Source: Pleurodeles waltl | Lineage: Eukaryota > Chordata > Amphibia > Caudata > Salamandridae | Direction: 5' to 3' | Assembly (NCBI RefSeq): GCF_031143425.1 | Contig: NC_090440.1 | Location: 1,270,055,123-1,270,119,122 of the forward strand | Length of the DNA stretch: 64,000 nucleotides | Shown: positions 58,136 through 64,000 of the stretch, piece after piece | Layout of the letters: every line of letters begins with the position of its first letter | Position numbering within the stretch: the stretch's first letter is position 1 | Notes under the pieces: model-generated | Seen by the model: only the letters and a program-made list of their open reading frames with translations | What the model was told of the DNA's origin: nothing | The model's database searches: none | Program-made: the position numbers and the translations under genes

Positions 58136-59262
58136 TTACCTGTGTCTCAAGTATTGATGGATCACGGTGTTTCTGTTGTCTATGTCCTCTTCTTCTGCCT
58201 CCTCTTCTTCACTGTCCACAGGCTCCACAGCTGCCACAACACCTCCTTTAGGACCATCCTCCTGCAAAAAAGGCACCTGTCGTCGCAAAGCCAAGTTGTG
58301 CAGCATACAGCAGGCCACGATGATCTGGCACACCTTCTTTGGTGAGTAGTAGAGGGAACTACCTGTCATATGGAGGCACCTGAACCTGGCATTCAGGAGG
58401 CCGAAGGTCCTCTCTATAACCCTCCTAGTACACCCATGTGCCTCATTGTAGCGTTCCTCTGCCCTTGTCGTGGGATTCCTCACTGGGGTCAGTAGCCATG
58501 ACAGGTTGGGGTAGCCAGAGTCACCTGCAAATGTCGAGGGACAACTGTTAGACACACACTAACCCTTAGGGACAACCCCGGATCCAGACAACTATTCACA
58601 CTGTATAGGGTCCCTGTCCTCACCTGATAGGCACACACAGTGCCTCTGGAGTTGCCCTATCACATAAGGGATGCTGCTATTCCTTAGAATGTAAGCGTCA
58701 TGCACTGAGCCAGAAAACTTGGCGTTCACATGGGAGATGTACTGGCCGGCCAAACACACCATCTGCACATTCATTGAATGGTAACTCTTCCAGTTTCTGT
58801 ACACCTGTTCACTCCTGCGGGGGGTACCAAGGCGACATGTGTCCCATCAATGGCACCTATGGTGTTGGGGATATGTCCCAGGGCATAGAAGTCACCTTTC
58901 ACTGTAGACAAATCCTCCACCTGAGGGAACACGATGTAGCTGCGCATGTGTTTCAGCAGGGCAGACAACACTGGACAACACGTTAGAGAACATTGGCTGG
59001 GACATGCCTGATGCAATGGTCACTGTTGGTTGAAAGGACCCACTTGCCAGGAAATGGAGTACTGACAGGACCTGCACTAGAGGGGGGATTCCTGTGGATT
59101 GGCAGATAGCTGGCATCAGGTCTGGCTCCAACTGGAAACACAGTTCCTGGATTGTGACACGATCAAGTCTGTAGGTGACTATTACATGTCGCTCTTCCAT
59201 TGTCGACAGGTCTGTACACCAGAGGATGCCGCCATCTCCTCACCTGCCCCAGCGGACGTGCT
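58136..59262 (-). pseudogene. E3 Harbinger transposase main part, intron-containing
   Basis: Exon parts are 58624-59262 and 58136-58524, separated by a 99-bp GT-AG intron (58525-58623, donor gtgagg, acceptor tttgcag). It has GAIDGTH, GDSGYPN and RVIERTF, so all catalytic motifs remain. The frame is broken by an 11-bp deletion near 59210, a 2-bp deletion near 58970 and a 1-bp deletion near 58820. The conserved Met is Val (gtg). The last exon part is intact. Confidence 0.82.
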
Positions 59263-59709
59263 CTATGGATGAGAACAGTGATCAGAGGGTCAGCCAACAC
59301 TGAGGTACGAAATGAACAACTTTACTGCACACATTTGTCAATCCGCAATGTGCCTGTCTTAGTGTGTATGCAAGGCCTAGATATGTGTGACGCATTTAAA
59401 ATGAATGCCATGTGGCCCCCTGAAATGGCGGCTGCCTGACCTATAATGTGGGACAAGGGGATATGAGGTAACTGCGCTGGCATTGTACACCGTCGCGGAG
59501 GCGGTCGAAGACCGCGGCGCAATCCTGCATTGGTTAACATTGGACCCTATGAGTCCCAGGAGCCAATGACGATGTACGCCGGCGGTGATGGTACGCATCG
59601 CTGCGGACGTGACCGCCATTTTCTCTCAGTTCTCTCACTTGATACCTGATCTTAGACAGGAGAGGACCTACACTGCAAGTGCTGCTGTGGCCTCAGTCTG
59701 GAAGCGACA
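59263..59709. promoter_or_regulatory. E3 mybB upstream region
   Basis: Matches E1 4162-4610, with the same GC-rich GGCGGT/ACCGC block (59490-59620) and gaccgccattttctc. Confidence 0.4.
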
Positions 59710-62335
59710 GTGGCTCAAGTGTCTGGGGATAGGGCCCCTGCCTTCACATCGGAGGAGTTAGAGAAACTAGTGGATGGGGTCCTCCCCCAATACACGCTAC
59801 TCTACGGTTCTCCAGACAAACAGGCGAGTACACTGTGAGCATGCTGTATGGGCAATGCCTGTTTGGAGTGGTGTGGATGGGAGATGGGGGGCAATGAGGC
59901 ATGCATGAAACAACGGTGAGTGGATGTGCGTCAGGGCAAGGGTGGGAACGTGGGCCAATGACTGTGAAGGTACAGACGGTTATAGTTTTTCCTTTTCCCC
60001 TGTACTATTCCTGTAGGTCAGCGCCCACCAGAAGAAGGATATTTGGCGTGCCATCACCAAGGACGTCCGGGCCCTGGGGGTCTAGCACAGACGGAGCACC
60101 CACTGCCATAAAAGATGGGAGGACATTCACCGCTGGAGCAAGAAGACGGCAGAGGCCCAGCTGGGGATTTCCTCCCAATGAGGGAGGGGTGACCGTCGCA
60201 CCATGACCCCCCTGATGTTTAGGATCCTGGCGGTGGCGTATCCGGAGTTGGAAGGGCGCTTGAGGGCATCACAGCAGCCACAAGGTGGTCAGTACCATCA
60301 CATCCATCTGATTCAGCGCGCATTGGAGGTGTCTGGGTGGGGGAGGTGGGCTGTGGGTTCCCCTAGGCCAGGGCGAGTTTTGTAGGCAAGGTCCCTTCGT
60401 GAGGCAGGCTATGTGGCACCCCACCCCACCAGTGTTAAGAGACATCTACCCCTCATCAGGCTCCTGTGACATCCATGTGTGCAGCAATCGGGCATAGGCC
60501 TTGTACCCCATGTCCCTGTCATTAATTAGGAAACTCTAAGTGCATGGCATAGTGCAGAGGGCTGCTGTGTCTGTAGTGTCCGCCGACAGTAGCGATATTG
60601 CATGCACTGAACATGTCTTTCTACTTCCTTTTCCCCCTTTTTTTGGTCTCCCTGTTCTTGTGTGCATTAGCATCATCAGGCGGAGGAGCTGTACCCCCAG
60701 GGCAGGAGGGAGCTGCATCCCACATGGCCCTTGGGGGTGAGACTACAGACTCTGAATTCACCAGTAGAACGGAGGGCGAGGGGATCTCCACGGCGGCTAC
60801 AGGAGCTGAGACCGACTCCTCCTCTGATGGAAGCTCCCTTGCGGTGGCGGGCCCCTATGTGCCCACCGTATCTACAGGTACCGCCGCCACCCCCCCTACC
60901 AGCCCCGCCCTCCCAGCAGCCCCTCAGCGTGTGCCCTGTGGCCGCTCACCTAGGAGGGTGGGCATCTCCTTTGCCACAGGCACCTCAGCCCTTGCCCCAG
61001 TCAGCCCTGCTGCCCTCAGTGAGAAAGCGATTGATCTCCTCAAATCCCTCACTAGAGAGGCAGTTGCAACAGACAAATGCATACCTGGAGGGCATTCATT
61101 CTGGTCAGGCAGCCCAACAGCGAGCATTTCAGACTCTGACCTCAGCACTGATGGCAGCCATTGTCCCTGTGTCCAGCTTCCCCCCTCCAACTTCCTCCAC
61201 CCAGACCCAATCCCCATTACCTCAGCCTATCCCAAGCACACCATCAGACCAGCATGCACACACCTCAACACACAAGGGTAGCTCTGGTAAACATAAGCAC
61301 CACACATCCCACAGGCACTCACACAAGCATCATACCCATGCAGACATACCAACAGCCACTGCCTCCACGGTGTCCCCCTCCTCCACGTCTCTCTCCTCCC
61401 TCCCTGTCACGTCTCCACTCACACCTGCATAAACTACATCTTCAGCCACTACGTCCATCACCAGCAAACCAATCACCACATACCACTCACGTGCAACCAC
61501 CACCCCACTACCATTCACACATCCCCTGTGTCCTCTCCCAGTGTGTCTGTGAGCCCTCTCCAAAGCTACACAAATGCAGTCACACACCCACCCAAGAGCC
61601 ATCCACCTCACGACAGCCTCCAGCCCATGCACCTTCACCCAAAGTCAGCAAACTAACACCTCCTACAACCACTACCTCTTCATCCACTCCCAAACCCCCT
61701 CCATCTACCCGTCCCAGTGTGTCTAAAAAACTTTTGCTGTGAAACCTTGACCTCTTCCCTTCACCTCCCCCACCCCTTCCGGCCCCAAGGGCCCGCCTTT
61801 CCAGGTCCCAACCCAGCACCTCAGCCACCACATCACCAGGAACAGTGGGGCCAGCAGTAACCAGCTTCTGGAGTGCGCCAAGCAGCAGGGCAGCCAGTGT
61901 CCCAAGGAGCCAGGCCAAGGACATTCCCCCACCTCCAAAACAAAAGAAGATGCCCACAGCCCAGAGGGAGAAGACCAAAACACCTGCCAGCAAAGACTCA
62001 GCCAGGACAACAGTTGGGAATGGCAAGACAGCTGTTCCACCATCCAAGGCAGGGAAGGGCCAGAGAAGAAAAGGGAAGTCGCCGCCAACCTGCACGGCGG
62101 ACAAGACCGCCACCGGCACCGCTGCCAGCAGCACGCTCAGTGAGCACCCCACCAGCACCGCCGCCCAGGACACCGTTGCCAGCAGCACGCTCAGTGAGCA
62201 CCCCATCAGCACCCCTGGCCAGGACACCGCCTCCAGCAGCATGCTCAGTGAGCCCCCCACCAGCACTGCCGCCCAGGACACCCCTGCCAGCAGCATGCTC
62301 AGTGAGCACCCCACCAGCACCACTGCCCAATGAGC
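59710..62335 (+). pseudogene. E3 mybB
   Basis: The start codon is GTG where E1 has ATG, and the intron 1 donor is gcgagt. Exons are 59710-59823, 60017-~60287 and from 60671. Exon 2 has TAG at 60083 and TGA at 60179. Exon 3 changes frame near 61050 (helical segment) and stops at 61430. The C-terminal part resumes at 61845-62333 with a Lys-rich region and the 54-bp array, ending at TGA 62331. Sequence and splice positions match E1. Confidence 0.72.
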
Positions 62336-62336
62336 G
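62106..62336 (+). repeat. 54-bp tandem array at the mybB C-terminal end of E3
   Basis: About 4.2 units of 54 bp, period exact at 62127, 62181, 62235 and 62289. They encode an 18-residue repeat of the type SSTLSEHPTSTAAQDTPA. Same unit length as in E1 but unrelated in sequence. Confidence 0.9.
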
Positions 62337-62530
62337 CCGCAAGCACGGCCGCTACTGAGGCTGCCACCAGCACCGCCAGCGGCCACGCCACATCCGGTGC
62401 CAGTGTCACCATGGCATGGGCTGCCATCCCCAGTGGTCAGTCGTACGAGGCTGGTGGTCAGTTCCAAGGGCCTGGGCAGCTTCCATGTTGCCCCAACGTC
62501 AGTGGAGTGTCAGATCCACTACCTCTGTCC

Positions 62531-62745
62531 TTGGCAGGATGAAGCACTCTGGGCACAAAGCCCCCCCCAGAACCAGTGGAGAGATACATCCACTACCTTA
62601 GTCCTTGGCAGGATGAAGCACTCTGGGCACAAAGCCCCCTACAGAATCAGTGGAGAAAGGCATCCACTACCTCAGTCCTTGGCAGGATGAAGCACTCTGG
62701 ACACAAAGCCCCCTCCAGAACAAGTGGAGACTGTTATCCACTAGA
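62531..62745 (+). repeat. 73-75-bp tandem repeat, three copies
   Basis: Units starting ttggcaggatgaagcactct at 62531, 62604 and 62679, just left of the 64-bp array. Confidence 0.8.
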
Positions 62746-63029
62746 GAGACTGTGGCTTTGCACTCCCCAGGATAAGGGAGTGGGTAACCCACCCACTGGA
62801 GAGACTTGAGAGACTGTGGCTTTGCACTCCCCAGGATAAAGCAGTGGGCAAACCACCCACTGGAGAGACTTGAGAGACTGTGGCTTTGCATTCCCCAGGA
62901 TAAAGCAGTGGGCAACCCACCCACTGGAGAGACTTGAGAGACTGTGGCTTTGCACTCCCCAGGATAAAGCAGTGGGCAAACCACCCACTGGAGAGACTTG
63001 AGAGACTGTGGCTTTGCACTCCCCAGGAT
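62742..63029 (+). repeat. 64-bp subterminal array of E3
   Basis: About 4.4 units with gagactgtggctttgcact and ccccaggataaagcagtggg, homologous to the arrays in E1 and E2. Confidence 0.88.
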
Positions 63030-63492
63030 ACATCAATGGGCATGGACCCCCCTCGTGGAGCTGGCGTCGTGCACTCATCCGGCTGAGGTGCCCCCCCCTT
63101 CCCTTCACCCTGAGGTGCCTGTTTTATTTCAAACTGATGCCCCAGCAGTGTTCTCTCCGTTTGGATCGGGTACTGAGTGTGGGCCTCGCCCAAGCATTTT
63201 GGGCCCAGTGGTCCACGGACTATGTAAGTGCAGTACCTGGACTTGAATTCTTGGTGTACTTATTTGTTAATAGTTTATATATATTTTTGACTAATGGATT
63301 TTTCCTGATTACAATCGTTCACCTAATTTCCTTTTGTCCTTGCGTTCTTCCAGGGGGGGGGTTGGGGGGTGTAAATGTAATGTTTCAGCATGCATTGGTG
63401 TGTGTGTTATTGTGTGTGAGGGTGGGGGTGTTGCATGTGTGTGTCACTCTCTTTTCCCTCCCCCTCCCCTGTGTCGTAGGTGCAGTAGTCGC

Positions 63493-63563
63493 CGCCGTCG
63501 GTCGTGCTCCTGGTAGAGGAGCAGAAAGACAATTGCAGGTAGAATTTGGAGTTCCGGCTCCAT
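63493..63563 (-). pseudogene. first coding exon of the E3 transposase
   Basis: 71 nt from ATG 63563, encoding MEPELQILPAIVFLLLYQEH and an Arg-rich end. It is four codons shorter than in the other copies but in the same phase. The donor reads gcgact where E1 has gtgagt, so it is inactivated. Confidence 0.7.
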
Positions 63564-63891
63564 GGCGTCTTGGTTCCTCGTGGGGTGTGTAGAGGTGAGA
63601 GTTTTCCCTCCCAAGTCCAGTTTCCGCTGTGTTTTTGTTTGTGTTGAATCCACCACGGAAAAGGTGGCGGATTGGTCTCTCATAATGGTGTGGGCTGTAC
63701 ATTGTCTTCCGCCTGTCTGTTGGTGGTGACCGCCATGCTGTTTGTTTGTACTGGCGTGGCGGTCAGAGTTTTAAAGTGGCTGTCTATGTTGGCAGTTTCC
63801 GCCGTGGTCATAATTCCATTTTTTTTACGGCTGGCCTGTTGGCGGTCTTACCGCCGCTTCAACACCAACCGCCAGGGTTGTAATGAGGGCC

Positions 63892-64000
63892 TATATCTAA
63901 CTGCTGATTCTTTATTTCCACCCATGCTTCCCTGCTCTGCAGACCCATTTGCTAGGGTGATCCCTTTCAGGGCCATAGTATGGACACATATTCGTCAGTT
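63892..64000 (+). mobile_element. DIRS element continuation right of E3
   Basis: After the TAT duplication the sequence (ctatatctaactgctgattc) continues the DIRS 3' region cut at 55515. Removing E3 and one duplication restores gagactatatctaac. The element runs off the window. Confidence 0.7.

Larger units (their letters stand above)
55516..63891 (+). mobile_element. PIF/Harbinger DNA transposon copy E3 (decayed)
   Basis: Ends AGCCCTCATTACAAC and GGCCCTCATTACAAC (inward from the right), flanked by TAT at 55513-55515 and 63892-63894. The direct repeat can equally be read as CTATA. At 8,376 bp the gene order is that of E1. All three genes are inactivated by several lesions, so this copy is older than E1. 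The stretches 63030-63492 and 63564-63876 hold no further gene. Confidence 0.92.

Noticed and set aside
1..64000. tRNA, rRNA or small structured RNA genes
   Set aside because: I found no cloverleaf or box elements I could support by eye. A tRNAscan or Rfam search would settle it.

Overview
This window is repeat-dominated eukaryotic DNA. It has spliced transposon genes, GT-AG introns, AATAAA poly(A) signals, TATA boxes and kilobase LTRs, and I found no bacterial signals, no rRNA or tRNA, and no host gene. Several ~8-9 kb PIF/Harbinger DNA transposons, a Ty3/Gypsy element with ~3 kb LTRs, and DIRS remnants nested in one another fit a giant salamander genome. A newt of the Pleurodeles type is my best inference, but nothing here proves the species.

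Layout. (1) 584-21647: Harbinger copy E1, TSD TAA, best preserved, split by an 11.2 kb LTR element (9268-20502, TSD gcaac). (2) 21648-27295: non-genic DNA with hairpins, a MITE-like repeat, a 117-bp tandem duplication and a (TA)n run. (3) 27296-36171: Harbinger copy E2, TSD TGT, decayed. (4) 36172-37195: spacer, mostly a MITE-like repeat. (5) 37196-45252: E4, a mirror-image Harbinger composite with a 3' end at both termini. (6) 45253-49077: non-genic DNA with a palindrome-rich repeat and another MITE-like repeat. (7) 49078-52318: an inverted LTR mosaic related to the E1-nested element. (8) 52319-55515 and 63892-64000: a decayed DIRS element. (9) 55516-63891: Harbinger copy E3, TSD TAT, decayed, inserted in the DIRS element.

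How the Harbinger genes fit together. Comparing the copies gives a three-gene plan. mybA (+) lies at the left end behind a TATA box. The DDE transposase is on the minus strand. Its main exon is convergent with mybA, and an 83-nt first coding exon (Met-Glu-Pro-Glu-Leu..., Arg-rich end) sits about 330 bp inside the right end, joined by a phase-2 GT-AG intron. A second Myb/SANT-like gene, mybB (+, three exons), therefore lies antisense inside transposase intron 1, together with tandem repeat arrays. In E1 the mybA frame (375 aa) and the spliced transposase frame (375 aa, Asp, Asp and Glu all present) are open. mybB is open for 519 aa, with a frame break in its repetitive C-terminal part. In Harbinger elements a Myb-like partner is known to help transposase nuclear entry and terminus binding. 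Two such partners per element is unusual.

The copies differ in three notable ways: presence or absence of a ~98-bp transposase intron, the identity of the tandem repeat array at the mybB C-terminal end, and the mirror-image structure of E4. The LTR element has the order gag-PR-INT-RT-RH, as in the Gmr1-like clade of Ty3/Gypsy, and is broken by stops and frameshifts.
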